64,000 nucleotides of DNA from JAFEDN01 sp963795715 (GCA_963795715.1 CAWCIY010000003.1:992001-1056000), one strand, 5' to 3'; counted from the stretch's first letter, positions 16,291 through 25,992 are shown. Notes: generated from the sequence alone by a model not told the origin. Numbers and translations: made by a program.

Positions 16291-17889
16291 ATGACAAAAG
16301 AAATTCCGAGATCCACACCTCCAGAACACAAAGAGCTCCGTTATAAAGAAAAATATATTGCAGAGTTAAAATCTGAAATACGGGATAGTAGCGCTCGATA
16401 CTTTATGCCTGCTAAAGACTTACAGGCATTGGTTCTTCATTATAAAAACAAACCTAATCACTCATATCAGATAATTGTTAATGGCGACACTCCGTTTGGG
16501 CAAAAAAACATCAAAGAACATCAGAAAAAGTATCAAAAAGCATCTTTAGATATAGAAGCATTTCCCATAGCCACCTTTCTTGCAAATAATTGGGAGCTTA
16601 ACTCGGAAGATTTTCTCGATCGTCAAGAAGATGAATATGAGATATTTGCATATATAGCAAGCGAGATGGTGCTTGGTTATACACCAATCCGGAAACAGTT
16701 ATGCAAATCAATAGAAACTATCATGGAAGCGTTTTATAAAAATTGGCAGATATATTTAGACGACCTCAAGCGTATGCGAGATCAGGAAGGAGTTCCTGAA
16801 GAACAGCTGGAGTGGTTAGAAAAACATGCCAAACCAAAATTGACTCCAGCGGAATTACATGAATTACAAACCTATATCGACACCTACAAACAAGACCTTG
16901 TCACTAAATGTGAGGATATAGGTTTATCGCGTAAAGAATGTCTCCAAGAAATTCAGGAAATTCAGAAACAGTTAAAAGAAAAAAAACAAACAGACTATGT
17001 GGGGTATATGTTTACAAATGCAAAAAGAGGAATAAGTGAAGGTCACTTCGAAGGGCATTTGATATCAGAAGACGATATTATTCTACTTATTTGGTGGTGG
17101 ATTTCACCTTTTAAAGACGAGTTCAAAGAGTTTTATAGCACTGATGTTAGACCATTTTTTCACAAGGGGAAGATTATTCCATGGCACCCACAAGCAGATG
17201 ATGAGTCTTGCGCCGCATTAAGTATGGCATATTTGAAAGAGCTTTTGAGGAAAGATCAAAATCAATTACGTCATCTTACCCTCAAGATTAAATTCTATGA
17301 TAAAAATGGGACATTACAACGTTTCTTTCTTACTTCACCACAAACTTTACGTTATAGCCAATCGAGTCAATACAATAAGCTTATCTATCAGCTTGTCATG
17401 TCACCGACAAAGTTTACTCAATCGAAAGAAAATAAAAATTACGGTGACAGTAAAAAAAGTACTGAAGAATTTGTTATTGATTCTATTGAGCAAGCATTAG
17501 AAGATTCTATAAAATTTTTAGAGAGCAAACTTTCTAGTGCGCCTGAGGACGAAGAACTCCAAAAATTACTTGAAAAAAATAAGAAACTCCAAAAAGAACT
17601 GCCCGAATTTCGCATAAGATGGGAAAAAGCTTACTTATCTATGCAAGAAAAGCATAAGACAATGAAGTATAATGGTAGCAATTTCTACCTAGTTGCTCGC
17701 GCGTTTAAAAATCAAGAAATAGCAAAGCAACAACAAAATAAGGATAGAAAAGAAGAAATTGCAAACCATTTTAATGGTTTTTGGAAAGTAAAGGTGGAGA
17801 AAAATAAGTTATTGAAAAGCGATGCAGTTAAGATAGTAGATCTAATAAACGTGTATGCGGATGAAACCGAAGCATCTGCTTCACCCTAA
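16291..17889 (+). CDS. Coiled-coil protein with possible clan-CE cysteine-protease signature
   Basis: The 532-residue charged protein has no signal peptide. It has helical, coiled-coil-prone stretches at about 190-235 and 385-440. Around the middle, HPQADDESCAALSMAYLKEL places Gln301 six residues before Cys307, the spacing of oxyanion Gln and catalytic Cys in ULP/YopJ-type (clan CE) cysteine peptidases; candidate His252 or His256 lies upstream. That clan includes effectors acting on ubiquitin or as acetyltransferases. The assignment is a motif-level guess. Ribosome-binding site is weak. Confidence 0.4.
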   Translation: MTKEIPRSTPPEHKELRYKEKYIAELKSEIRDSSARYFMPAKDLQALVLHYKNKPNHSYQIIVNGDTPFGQKNIKEHQKKYQKASLDIEAFPIATFLANNWELNSEDFLDRQEDEYEIFAYIASEMVLGYTPIRKQLCKSIETIMEAFYKNWQIYLDDLKRMRDQEGVPEEQLEWLEKHAKPKLTPAELHELQTYIDTYKQDLVTKCEDIGLSRKECLQEIQEIQKQLKEKKQTDYVGYMFTNAKRGISEGHFEGHLISEDDIILLIWWWISPFKDEFKEFYSTDVRPFFHKGKIIPWHPQADDESCAALSMAYLKELLRKDQNQLRHLTLKIKFYDKNGTLQRFFLTSPQTLRYSQSSQYNKLIYQLVMSPTKFTQSKENKNYGDSKKSTEEFVIDSIEQALEDSIKFLESKLSSAPEDEELQKLLEKNKKLQKELPEFRIRWEKAYLSMQEKHKTMKYNGSNFYLVARAFKNQEIAKQQQNKDRKEEIANHFNGFWKVKVEKNKLLKSDAVKIVDLINVYADETEASASP

Positions 17890-18117
17890 CTACATTAAAA
17901 ACTGTGTCTTGCGGCCAAATTTATTTACTTTGGCCCCAAATACCATCCTATTCAATATTTAGCATTCACCCAGCCTTCCAACAATGCCCCTTTTCGCTCG
18001 GATTTTTCTGTGTGAATTTTAGCATTATAGAATCAAATATTAAATTCCTATCTGATTTAGAATAGGCATTAACTGGGTAAAACAGTCCTTGTATATGGAT
18101 CAAATGACATTGGTGTG

Positions 18118-19916
18118 GTAAATATTCGGTGAACCCGCCCGCCCTATTGCATGCTGAGTAAAATAAGGTTAATTTTAAGGCTGAAAAAATGAGCAGCAGA
18201 GTCAGGGAGACATGGATACAGCGATTGCGCACATTGACCTTCAAAATCAATTAGTGGATTTATACCGACAAATCAGTGTGTCGTATAAGTCATTGAAATT
18301 GGCGTATGAACAGCAAGGACAGGCATTAAAAGAATCAAAATTATCCGTGATCGATTACAAACACCAAGCCCATTACTGGGAAGCGCAGTTCAAACAAATT
18401 AAAACCCGGGAAGAAGAACTGAAAGCGGAACTAGAGGAATTACAAGCTAAATTACGCAAACGAGAACAGCAACTGTTTGGCAAGCATTCAGAAAAACAAT
18501 CGACATCATTGGATCAGAAGAAAGTGGATCAAGAGGCAAAGAAAAAGCGTGGTCAACAACCTGAGAATGCTAGTCCAAATCGAAGGGACTATAGCGATTT
18601 GCCTGAAGTTGAAGAGGTTGTTGAACTCAATGATCAAGAAAATTATTGCCCCTGTTGCGGATTAAAGTATCAGGAACTGGCGGGGACAGAAGATTCAGAA
18701 GTGTTAGAGCTGATTAACGTTCAAGCCTATCGGCGAAGGATTTGTCGTAAGCGTTATAAACGTGCGTGTCGCTGTAAAAATAATCCAGCTCCGCAAATCA
18801 TCACGATGCCGCCGATGGAAAGACCATTTTCCAGAAGTAAATTGGGGATAACGATCTGGGCACATCTATTAATACAGAAATATGGCTACCAAAACCCATT
18901 GAATCGAATATTATCGAATTTGGAATTGAGTGGCTTATCATTGTCTATGGGGACAGTGACTGGCGGATTGGAATATCTTTTACGGTTATTCATACCGGTA
19001 TATGATGGGATTGCTTTACATAATTGTGCAGCGCAGCATTGGCACGCGGACGAGACGGGTTGGAAGGTATTTGAAAAGATAGATGGGAAAGAAAGTACTC
19101 GATGGTTTTTATGGATATTCCAAAATAGTGAATCCGTTGTTTACAAAATAAGTCCCAGTCGCTCATCTCAAGTGGTTAAAGATTATTTTGGTGAGGATCA
19201 CGGAGGGGGTATTTTAAATGTAGATCGCTATGGGGCCTATAAAGCCATTGCGAAAGCCGGTTTGTTTATTCTGGCTTTTTGTTGGGCGCATGTGCGTCGT
19301 GACTTTTTAGACTATAGCAAAGCCTACCCTCATCAAGAAAGTTGGGGGCTTGAATGGGTAGAAAGAATTGGGCGACTTTATCATATTAATAATCAACGTA
19401 TTGAACATAAACCGAGTTCTAAACAATTTCAATTAATGGATACAGAATTGAGAAAAGCCATCAAAGAGATGGCTGATGAAATGATAGTAGAATTAAAGGA
19501 TTCTCAGATACTACCTTCAGCAAAGAAATTACTGAAAAGCCTATCCAATCATTGGAAAGGGTTGACTGTATTTGTAGATCATCCTGATATTCCCATGGAT
19601 AATAATGTAGCTGAAAGGGGATTGAGAACGAGTGTGCTGGGTCGAAAAAATTATTATGGATCAGGATCAGTATGGTCTGCAGAATTAGCAGCGGTGATGT
19701 TTACAATACTGAGGACGATGAAGCTGTGGGAGATTAATCCGCATACCTGGTTATTGGCCTATCTTCAAGAATGTGCAATGCGTGGCGGCAATCCTCCAGA
19801 CAACATTGATCCTTTTTTGCCTTGGAATATGAGTAAATCTTTACGGGAGTTAATGGCTCAGCCTCCTAAACATGAACCATTCTGTACTTCTTAATACGGG
19901 TTCACCGAATATTTAC
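18118..19916 (+). mobile_element. IS66-family element, copy 2, no target duplication
   Basis: The same 1799-bp length and terminal repeats as copy 1. The flanking 8-mers differ (TTGGTGTG left, AAAATTGG right), so there is no target duplication. The right flank is the duplicated 3' end of the oxygenase gene. The element therefore sits at a rearrangement junction produced by recombination or adjacent deletion. Confidence 0.95.
18212..19894 (+). CDS. tnpC: IS66-family transposase TnpC
   Basis: The 560-residue translated sequence is the same as the transposase at 3103-4785, with the zinc-finger CPCC, Asp in HADETGW, Asp in NVDRYGAY and Glu in NVAERGLR. The gene is intact, so both elements could still move. 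Confidence 0.95.
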   Translation: MDTAIAHIDLQNQLVDLYRQISVSYKSLKLAYEQQGQALKESKLSVIDYKHQAHYWEAQFKQIKTREEELKAELEELQAKLRKREQQLFGKHSEKQSTSLDQKKVDQEAKKKRGQQPENASPNRRDYSDLPEVEEVVELNDQENYCPCCGLKYQELAGTEDSEVLELINVQAYRRRICRKRYKRACRCKNNPAPQIITMPPMERPFSRSKLGITIWAHLLIQKYGYQNPLNRILSNLELSGLSLSMGTVTGGLEYLLRLFIPVYDGIALHNCAAQHWHADETGWKVFEKIDGKESTRWFLWIFQNSESVVYKISPSRSSQVVKDYFGEDHGGGILNVDRYGAYKAIAKAGLFILAFCWAHVRRDFLDYSKAYPHQESWGLEWVERIGRLYHINNQRIEHKPSSKQFQLMDTELRKAIKEMADEMIVELKDSQILPSAKKLLKSLSNHWKGLTVFVDHPDIPMDNNVAERGLRTSVLGRKNYYGSGSVWSAELAAVMFTILRTMKLWEINPHTWLLAYLQECAMRGGNPPDNIDPFLPWNMSKSLRELMAQPPKHEPFCTS

Positions 19917-19944
19917 AAAATTGGAGTGTAAGTTGTTGATTTTA

Positions 19945-20055
19945 TTGGGCCCACTAGGACGCTAATTGACGATTTAGTTGATTGATTTAGAACGTAATTA
20001 TTTTAAGGTAATGTGCAATATACCCCGAAATGTACCCCAAAAAATTCGGCGCTTG
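19945..20055 (+). repeat. Attachment repeat 4 plus conserved leader
   Basis: An exact TTGGGCCCACTAGGAC (19945-19960) is followed by GCTAATTGACGATTTAG and the shared leader ending GCGCTTG at 20055. It marks the left end of the fourth cassette, which ends at the tRNA. Confidence 0.85.
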
Positions 20056-20192
20056 AAATCTATCGAACCGGCATCCCGTGATTGCAATTGCTTTTAGCTT
20101 GAAATAAAAATGTGCCACATTTATTATGGCCGTGCTATTTCTTGGAATTTTTATTAGAATACAGTAGCTTATAATTAGTAGGCCTTTTACTT

Positions 20193-20774
20193 ATGCCACA
20201 TATAATTATTATTGCAGGTGCAAATGGAGCTGGAAAAACCAGCGCCGCACCGGCCATATTACGAGATGCCTTACATGTAAGCGATTACGTTAATGCAGAT
20301 ATTATCGCGCAAGGGTTATGTGGCTTTGCGCCTAATCAGGCAGCATTTGAAGCTGGGCGGATTATGTTAACGCGCCTTCAGCAGTTAGCTAAAGAAAGAG
20401 CTAATTTTGCCTTTGAAACAACCCTGGCTAGTAAAACTTTTGCAACTTGGATCTCGGGGTTGAAGGAGCAAGGTTATTATTTCCATTTAACCTATTTATG
20501 GTTAAAAAATCCGGAACTGGCTATATCTCGGGTTACAGAACGGGTTAAACTTGGTGGACATGATGTACCAGAGCCTACAATTCGCAGGCGATATCATGGA
20601 AGTTTAAAGAATTTCTTCAACTTATACCAACCGCTTACAAATTCTTGGCAATTTTACGATAATTCAAACTCAAACCAATTAAACTTAATTGCTTCTGGAG
20701 CAGGTAAACAAGCTTTAATTATAAATGATTCTTACGCGTGGAAAAACATATTGGAGGCTCACAATGAAAAATGA
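20193..20774 (+). CDS. Zeta-toxin-family kinase, copy C
   Basis: The 193-residue near-copy of the kinase at 14945 has all motifs intact (GANGAGKTS, FAFETTLASK). Most nucleotide changes are in the last quarter and many are silent, suggesting purifying selection after duplication. It overlaps its partner gene by 11 bp. Confidence 0.85.
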   Translation: MPHIIIIAGANGAGKTSAAPAILRDALHVSDYVNADIIAQGLCGFAPNQAAFEAGRIMLTRLQQLAKERANFAFETTLASKTFATWISGLKEQGYYFHLTYLWLKNPELAISRVTERVKLGGHDVPEPTIRRRYHGSLKNFFNLYQPLTNSWQFYDNSNSNQLNLIASGAGKQALIINDSYAWKNILEAHNEK

Positions 20775-20952
20775 ATCATCAGCAGATGATGCTATTTCCA
20801 AATTCTTTCAAAATCCCGAAAGGGTTACTCAAGTTCTGCAAGCTGGGATAAGACTTGCGCTGCGGCAACACAAGCAAGCAGGAAATCCTGTTTGTAGTTG
20901 GCAAAATGGTGAAATCGTTTGGATTGAACCAGACAAGATTCCACTGGAATAA
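20764..20952 (+). CDS. Small zeta-toxin partner (putative antitoxin), copy 2
   Basis: The 62-residue near-copy of the protein at 15516 has a few conservative changes (for example QRVTQ to ERVTQ). The start at 20764 matches copy 1 (GGAGG before the ATG); an upstream ATG lies inside the toxin gene and is not favoured. Confidence 0.65.
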   Translation: MKNESSADDAISKFFQNPERVTQVLQAGIRLALRQHKQAGNPVCSWQNGEIVWIEPDKIPLE

Positions 20953-21183
20953 AAAATGGAATAATATGCGGCTTATTCATCCCTAAAAACTATATCTAAG
21001 ATTAAGACCGAAACCAATTGCGTTGAGCTTTTAATCCTGATAAATTTATTAGTAAGCAATTAAAAATTTTGGGAACATTGAGCATTAGGTTACATGGCCT
21101 TAAAGTATTTTTTTTACCGTAAATAAGTTAAATTTTTATCGGGCAACTTGAATTAACTAAAATTTTTACAAGGAGGCGACAGC

Positions 21184-21612
21184 ATGAATGCAATTAAATT
21201 TTTAATTAAAGAACATGATAAAGTGCGGACGATGTTATCTGATATTTCTAACGATTTCCATAGGGCAGAGACTAAAAGAAAACTGTTTGATGAACTGTCG
21301 CAAGAATTACTTCGACATGAAAAAATCGAACAAACTGTTTGGTATCCACTTCTCAAGAAAAATAAAGCTCTAACTGACTTAATACCACACTTAATTTCCG
21401 AAGAGAAAAGTGCTGCCAGGGCTGTGAACGCGATTGAAAAAATTACCTCTCAAGGGGATTGGGAAGAAAAATTTTCAGAATTTAGAAGCGATGTTGAACA
21501 TCATGCAAAAGAAGAAGAAACCAAATTATTCCCTCAAGTAGAAAATATTTTAAGCCAGAGTGAATTAGAGAAGATAGGTAAAGAAATGCTTGAATTTAAA
21601 CATGACTTTTAA
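21184..21612 (+). CDS. Hemerythrin-like HHE-domain protein, copy 1
   Basis: The 142-residue four-helix protein has histidine/carboxylate ligands placed as in the HHE family: IKEHDKVR, LLRHEKIEQTVWYP and VEHHAKEEETKLFP. Such proteins bind a di-iron centre and sense or store O2, NO or iron. A strong AAGGAGG site precedes the ATG. An AT-only hairpin (21611-21635) with a later T-run follows the gene and is copied with it at the second locus. Confidence 0.85.
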   Translation: MNAIKFLIKEHDKVRTMLSDISNDFHRAETKRKLFDELSQELLRHEKIEQTVWYPLLKKNKALTDLIPHLISEEKSAARAVNAIEKITSQGDWEEKFSEFRSDVEHHAKEEETKLFPQVENILSQSELEKIGKEMLEFKHDF

Positions 21613-21788
21613 AATAAATAAGTTTTATTTATTTTACTTTAAGTAGTTAAGCATTTTTTTTTAGGGTAGCCGTTGAATATTCTACATAATCAAACTTAAA
21701 TTATTTATCGATACTAATTTTTAAAAGAAGTTTTTCAGAAAAAATGGTGTTATGCTTATTATAAGACTGTTAAGAAAGGAGACTAACT

Positions 21789-22982
21789 ATGTTTAAAGGA
21801 TTCAATGTAGTAACAAAAAGAATAGTGATTACTGGCCTTTTAATGACGATTTCTTCAATATCTCTAGCGGATTCATCCAATATCCCTTCAAAAAATATTT
21901 TTTCTGACCAAATAATGGATAAAAAGGAATCTGAACTTAAAATCATAGCTAAAAACCTTAATAATTATAAATTTGTATTATTAAAAGCAGGCAATACTAC
22001 GCCTAACGCCTGGATGGTAAAAAATAATCAAGGAACAAATATAGCATTACTAAAATGCACCTCCGGCAACAACTATGCAAGAGCAGAAATTGCCGCTTAT
22101 TATATCGGACGCCACCTTAGTTTTCCTATTTACCCAGTGACGGTCGTTGCAAATATTCAGGCGCCCTTAACCCAGCGCTTAAAGATTTCGCCGCAAATTT
22201 GCGCACTCAAAGAATGGGTCAGCGATTTTGCCATGCTTTACTGGAAAGCCCAGGCAAACGTACCAAAAATAATTGCTCAAGGTCAATATAACAGTTATCA
22301 GCAGAAAAATACTTTTATATCTGGAGGAGGCTTCAAGAGACAGATAGCAGATACCATTATGTGTAAAAATGATTTAAATACATTAAATGGTGTCAATATT
22401 CAACTGACCACTGGAGGTAAAATTCGCAATGGGAATCCGCTAATTGATAATGCGCCTACTCTTTTTGCCAGTAATGACGTGTCTTTGTTGGAAATAGCCA
22501 CTCAATTAAGTAATATTATGACGTTGGATGCGGTATTTGAAAATGGTGACCGCTTTCCAGGAGGTAATTTGGAGTTTCGCTCTCAGATCAATAAAGTAGA
22601 AATTATTAAAAATAAACATCAAGTGGTCATACTCAGTCCTCAACTTTCTTCTTTAGATACTGGCCTTGCGTTTAAAGGATGGCGCAATAGCTGGGGACGC
22701 TTGGAAATGCAATACTATCTACGTCGGTTTGATCCTGCTATGATTGAAAAACTAAAAAAATTTTTGGGTGAACTAAATCATCTAACTGCTTCGGATCTAA
22801 AAGGCCAATGGAGCTATTTAGATTTTAATACTCAGAAAAATTCGAAAATTACCGCAGTGGATTATTTAAAAGATAATATTAGATGGGTATTAAAATTTGT
22901 AGAAGATGAAAAGAAAAACCAAATTAAACCTGTTATTCCTCATCAAAATCAGGTCTGTAAGCAAATTTTTTATAAAAAATAG
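21789..22982 (+). CDS. Secreted kinase-like protein (HipA/Fam20-like signature)
   Basis: The 397-residue protein has an N-terminal signal peptide (cleavage near SLA|DS, about 27). The mature part shows a kinase-like order of residues: Lys89 in IALLKC, Glu100 in ARAEIAAYYIG, a catalytic-type loop DAVFENGDRFPGGN (Asp247, Asp254, Asn260) and a metal-loop-like LDTGLAF (Asp290). The NGDR(H/F)xGN pattern resembles atypical kinases of the HipA/PI-kinase/Fam20 group. If correct it would phosphorylate proteins or sugars outside the cytoplasm. It sits between the two hemerythrin copies. Motif-level inference. Confidence 0.45.
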   Translation: MFKGFNVVTKRIVITGLLMTISSISLADSSNIPSKNIFSDQIMDKKESELKIIAKNLNNYKFVLLKAGNTTPNAWMVKNNQGTNIALLKCTSGNNYARAEIAAYYIGRHLSFPIYPVTVVANIQAPLTQRLKISPQICALKEWVSDFAMLYWKAQANVPKIIAQGQYNSYQQKNTFISGGGFKRQIADTIMCKNDLNTLNGVNIQLTTGGKIRNGNPLIDNAPTLFASNDVSLLEIATQLSNIMTLDAVFENGDRFPGGNLEFRSQINKVEIIKNKHQVVILSPQLSSLDTGLAFKGWRNSWGRLEMQYYLRRFDPAMIEKLKKFLGELNHLTASDLKGQWSYLDFNTQKNSKITAVDYLKDNIRWVLKFVEDEKKNQIKPVIPHQNQVCKQIFYKK

Positions 22983-23065
22983 CCTGTGGTAATAAAGTAT
23001 AATTTGGGCTCTACCCCATTTAAGGGGGCATTTTTAACCAAAAATTTTTACAAAGAGATGACAGC

Positions 23066-23494
23066 ATGAATGCAATTAAATATTTAATTAAAGAACATGA
23101 TAAAGTGCGGACGATGTTATCTGATATTTCTCACGATTCCCATAGGGCAGAGACTAAAAGAAAACTGTTTGATGAACTGTCGCAAGAATTAATTCGCCAT
23201 GAAAAAATGGAACAAACTGTTTGGTATCCACTTCTCAAGAAAAATAAAGCTCTAACTGACTTAATATCACATTTAATTTCCGAAGAGAAAAGTGCTACCA
23301 GGGCTTTGAACGCGATTGAAAAAATTACCTCTCAAAGGGATTGGGAAGAAAAATTTTCAGAATTTAGAAGCGATGTTGAACATCATGCAAAAGAAGAAGA
23401 AACCAAATTATTCCCTCAAGTAGAAAATATTTTAAGCCAGAGTGAATTAGAGAAGATAGGTAAAGAAATGCTTGAATTTAAACATGACTTTTAA
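23066..23494 (+). CDS. Hemerythrin-like HHE-domain protein, copy 2
   Basis: The 142-residue near-copy of 21184-21612 has all metal-ligand histidines kept. Duplication spans about 25 bp before the gene to about 45 bp after it. The ribosome-binding site is weaker here (AAAGAGATGACAGC), so output of the two copies may differ. Confidence 0.85.
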   Translation: MNAIKYLIKEHDKVRTMLSDISHDSHRAETKRKLFDELSQELIRHEKMEQTVWYPLLKKNKALTDLISHLISEEKSATRALNAIEKITSQRDWEEKFSEFRSDVEHHAKEEETKLFPQVENILSQSELEKIGKEMLEFKHDF

Positions 23495-23549
23495 AATAAA
23501 TAAGTTTTATTTATTTTACTTTAAGTAGCTAAGCATTTTTTAGCTGCTA

Positions 23550-23880
23550 GCATATCTAAAATTATTAATGCTGCGCTTATAACGCCTAAGAATAGTATCA
23601 GTAGGGATATCATGTCCCCCGCGGGCAACGCGATCTTTAACTCTTGCCAAGGCAAGATGGGGTCTTGTAACCACAAAAAAATCAGATTGATCTTATAATT
23701 ATCTTTTTTGTAATCAATTAAAAAGGAGCAAAGCTTCATGAAACCATTGTGGTTTCAAACGAGAAATTTGTTTTGTGATCGGCTAGATGATGAATTTTGT
23801 CGAGCATCAGGTGGTCAGATTGTATTAAGATAGAATCAGGATTGAACAGAGAGAGTGCTGGACTAATAGCATCTGCAAGC
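23550..23880 (-). pseudogene. Decayed zeta-toxin kinase
   Basis: Nucleotide similarity to 7464-7780 (zeta copy A) is evident over the central part of the gene, including NYKINLIFLWLQDP, but frames are broken several times and the Walker A end is missing. This fourth zeta locus shows that toxins in this island turn over. Confidence 0.75.
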
Positions 23881-24097
23881 TATCAATCAGCAAGCGCCGT
23901 GGTTTTTATCAACAAGAGTTCAGTCAATGCCTCCGTTGATACCCTGCTCGTTGTATGCGAAAGAAATCTTTCAAACCTATCAACTGCATCTATTTGCCGT
24001 CGCTGATCCCAAACTGTTTTTGTTGATTGTTTTTTTGGGTATTATATCCATTGTAAGTTCCTTGTTAGGTTGTCTCGTTGAAAAAAACTTATCTTAA
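23873..24097 (+). pseudogene. C-terminal fragment of an unidentified membrane protein
   Basis: An open frame without its own clear start ends at TAA 24095-24097. It encodes about 73 residues with a hydrophobic segment near the end (PKLFLLIVFLGIISIVSSLL). It joins directly onto the zeta remnant, so the junction is a recombination scar. Family not recognised. Confidence 0.35.
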
Positions 24098-24373
24098 AGA
24101 ATTTGGAGACTTGTTTCTTTCTTTTATTGATAAATAAAGTCTATTTCTTAAGTAAGTGCCATTAAAAATGGGGAACCACTTTTTCTCGTCTCTGAGTTTT
24201 ATTGACACTCTCAACAAGTTAAATGAGGAATGCTTGAGCGGAGGAAGTGCGATTGGGTAATTTAAAATCAAAAACACTTACCCCTACATTTGCTTATCTT
24301 GATAAGTACGACCATTGCTTGAGCCAAACATGAGTAGTTGGTTTTTTTTATTGGTACCTAAATAAAGCATGAC
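24098..24373 (+). other. Intergenic debris
   Basis: No gene seen. A short motif near 24156 (GTGCCATTAAAAATGGGGAA) closely resembles the one at about 26068, just left of the tRNA, and may be the end of a lost insertion sequence. Confidence 0.3.
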
Positions 24374-24574
24374 ATGACTAATAGGTGGATATCTAAAGAG
24401 GAGACTGGGGATCAATTGAATGCGATTTTTAGCGGCATTGGTTACAACTTAAGAGTTATTCTAAAGGAGCTACGTCTTCTTTTTGCCGATATTTTTTGTG
24501 GCCTGCATTCGCTGATTTTGGGAATATTTTTTTCTTTGATAAACATTCAGCGCTATCATTCCTGTAGCACCTGA
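24374..24574 (+). pseudogene. Transposase C-terminal fragment, IS5-like
   Basis: The frame contains GDQLNAIFSGIGYNLRVILK, which matches the typical C-terminal end of IS5-group transposases (GDxxNALLxGxGxNLRxLL). The catalytic DDE core is missing, so it is inactive debris. Confidence 0.65.
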
Positions 24575-24675
24575 AAATCAATAGAAAATCGGCTATTCAT
24601 GGGCGACTAGTATACATCATCGTAAATCTGGTATAATATCAATTTTGCAAACCGCTATAAAAAATCGGGGGTAAA

Positions 24676-25992
24676 ATGAAAAAACTACTGCAAGGATTTT
24701 ATCGTTACTTGCCAGAAATAGATGTTCAAGAATCATGGATTATGCTCAAATCACTCTTAAGTGTAACAAGTGTAGGATTTATATATGCCTTTTTTGAAAA
24801 GCCTACTCTTGACAATTTTATTTCATCCCACCTTAATGAATTTAATTGTTCCTATCAAATGACAGGGAGTAAACTCCGACCATTAATTTTAAATTGTCCT
24901 AATGAAAATGCGAATCTTCAACTGACAAATGCTGCACAGACTGATTTTGATTCTTTTTCTTTTAATAATTTCTATAAAAATCATATTTTGGTCTTTGCAA
25001 TAATAGGCCTAGCAATAGGGATTGTTGGAATATTAAGCCGGCGCGCAGAAAATCAGCAAAACTTTGAGGAACAACAAAAAACAGCTCGTATAAATAATAT
25101 TAGCGAGCTTGAGGAAGAAGAAAAACGATTACTTGATAAATACGGTCAAAGATATTTCCAAGTTAAAGGGAATCAAGCGACTCACCCACCTTATCTTTGC
25201 GAACCTGAATCAACAGACTTAATAGGTTTGCCTCCCATTGTTTGCTCAGATGGGTATGCTCGCAGTCTCTCCCAATTCAAACTGATGATTCAAAACAATA
25301 CTCGCAGTAATTTTAGTGGAGAAGTATTGGCTCCCTATGGCATTATTGAGCGAGTATTATTAGGTGATTTATTAGCTTATATTGAAAATGATAATAAAGC
25401 AATGAAACCAGTTTTTATTCTCGCATATAAGAAAAATACAAATTCATTATTTAACTCAGTTTTAAATTTGTTGCGTGAAATTTTTCCGGTTTTTGGAAAA
25501 GCAGTTATTGGCGGAGGTGCTATATTTATCACATTGTTTTTAACCGCTTATTTATTATTGTCACTTCTATTACCTGAAAATGAATTTTGTATTGATAAAA
25601 TTTTCAACCAAGCTATATATGGAACTTCATTATTGTCTACATTTATTTTATTCACGCAGCTTCCCAATCTTAATGCTTGGTTCAACCTAAAGATTACAGA
25701 AGCTAAGTATGAAGAAAATGCCATTGAAGATATTGAAGAGGGTATTAAATGGAAAATACCAAACAGATTATTATGTCCAATCACTCGAGGGATATTTAGA
25801 ATACCTGTGATTTGTGAAGATGGATTTCCCTATGAAAAAAATGCAATAAAGCGATTTCTGGAATCGACTTCTATCAAGTCTCCGTGCAATCCCAGTTTTA
25901 AATTTAAAAATAGATACCCGTTATTATGGTCTTATGTTCAACTGCAAAAAGCAGCTTCAACTGAAGCGGCCAACAATCTAAAACTAGCTTAA
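24676..25992 (+). CDS. Membrane-anchored U-box protein, E3-ligase-like effector candidate
   Basis: The 438-residue protein has a C-terminal U-box at about 361-410 (IPNRLLCPITRGIFRIPVIC, then EDGFPYEKNAIKRFLE). U-boxes recruit E2 ubiquitin-conjugating enzymes, so the likely site of action is a host cell. A second, degenerate half U-box may lie at 183-235 (IGLPPIVCSDGYARSLSQFK), recalling the two-U-box LubX of Legionella. Hydrophobic segments at about 102-121, 278-299 and 313-330 suggest membrane insertion. GGGG-type ribosome-binding site before the ATG. It is the last gene of cassette 4. Confidence 0.75.
   Translation: MKKLLQGFYRYLPEIDVQESWIMLKSLLSVTSVGFIYAFFEKPTLDNFISSHLNEFNCSYQMTGSKLRPLILNCPNENANLQLTNAAQTDFDSFSFNNFYKNHILVFAIIGLAIGIVGILSRRAENQQNFEEQQKTARINNISELEEEEKRLLDKYGQRYFQVKGNQATHPPYLCEPESTDLIGLPPIVCSDGYARSLSQFKLMIQNNTRSNFSGEVLAPYGIIERVLLGDLLAYIENDNKAMKPVFILAYKKNTNSLFNSVLNLLREIFPVFGKAVIGGGAIFITLFLTAYLLLSLLLPENEFCIDKIFNQAIYGTSLLSTFILFTQLPNLNAWFNLKITEAKYEENAIEDIEEGIKWKIPNRLLCPITRGIFRIPVICEDGFPYEKNAIKRFLESTSIKSPCNPSFKFKNRYPLLWSYVQLQKAASTEAANNLKLA

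Larger units (their letters stand above)
19917..20952 (+). repeat. 1036-bp duplicated segment, copy 2 (partner 14669-15704)
   Basis: The second copy abuts the right end of the IS66 element directly and starts with the last 15 bp of the oxygenase gene, whose body is absent here. It carries attachment repeat 4, the leader, zeta copy C and its partner. Confidence 0.9.

Noticed and set aside
16089..16331. 80-codon minus-strand frame
   Set aside because: It overlaps the start of the 532-residue gene, lacks a ribosome-binding site and shows no domain.
3009..19916. Two direct IS66 copies as a composite transposon carrying the intervening genes
   Set aside because: Copy 1 has its own 8-bp target duplication, so it inserted alone; outer flanks do not match.
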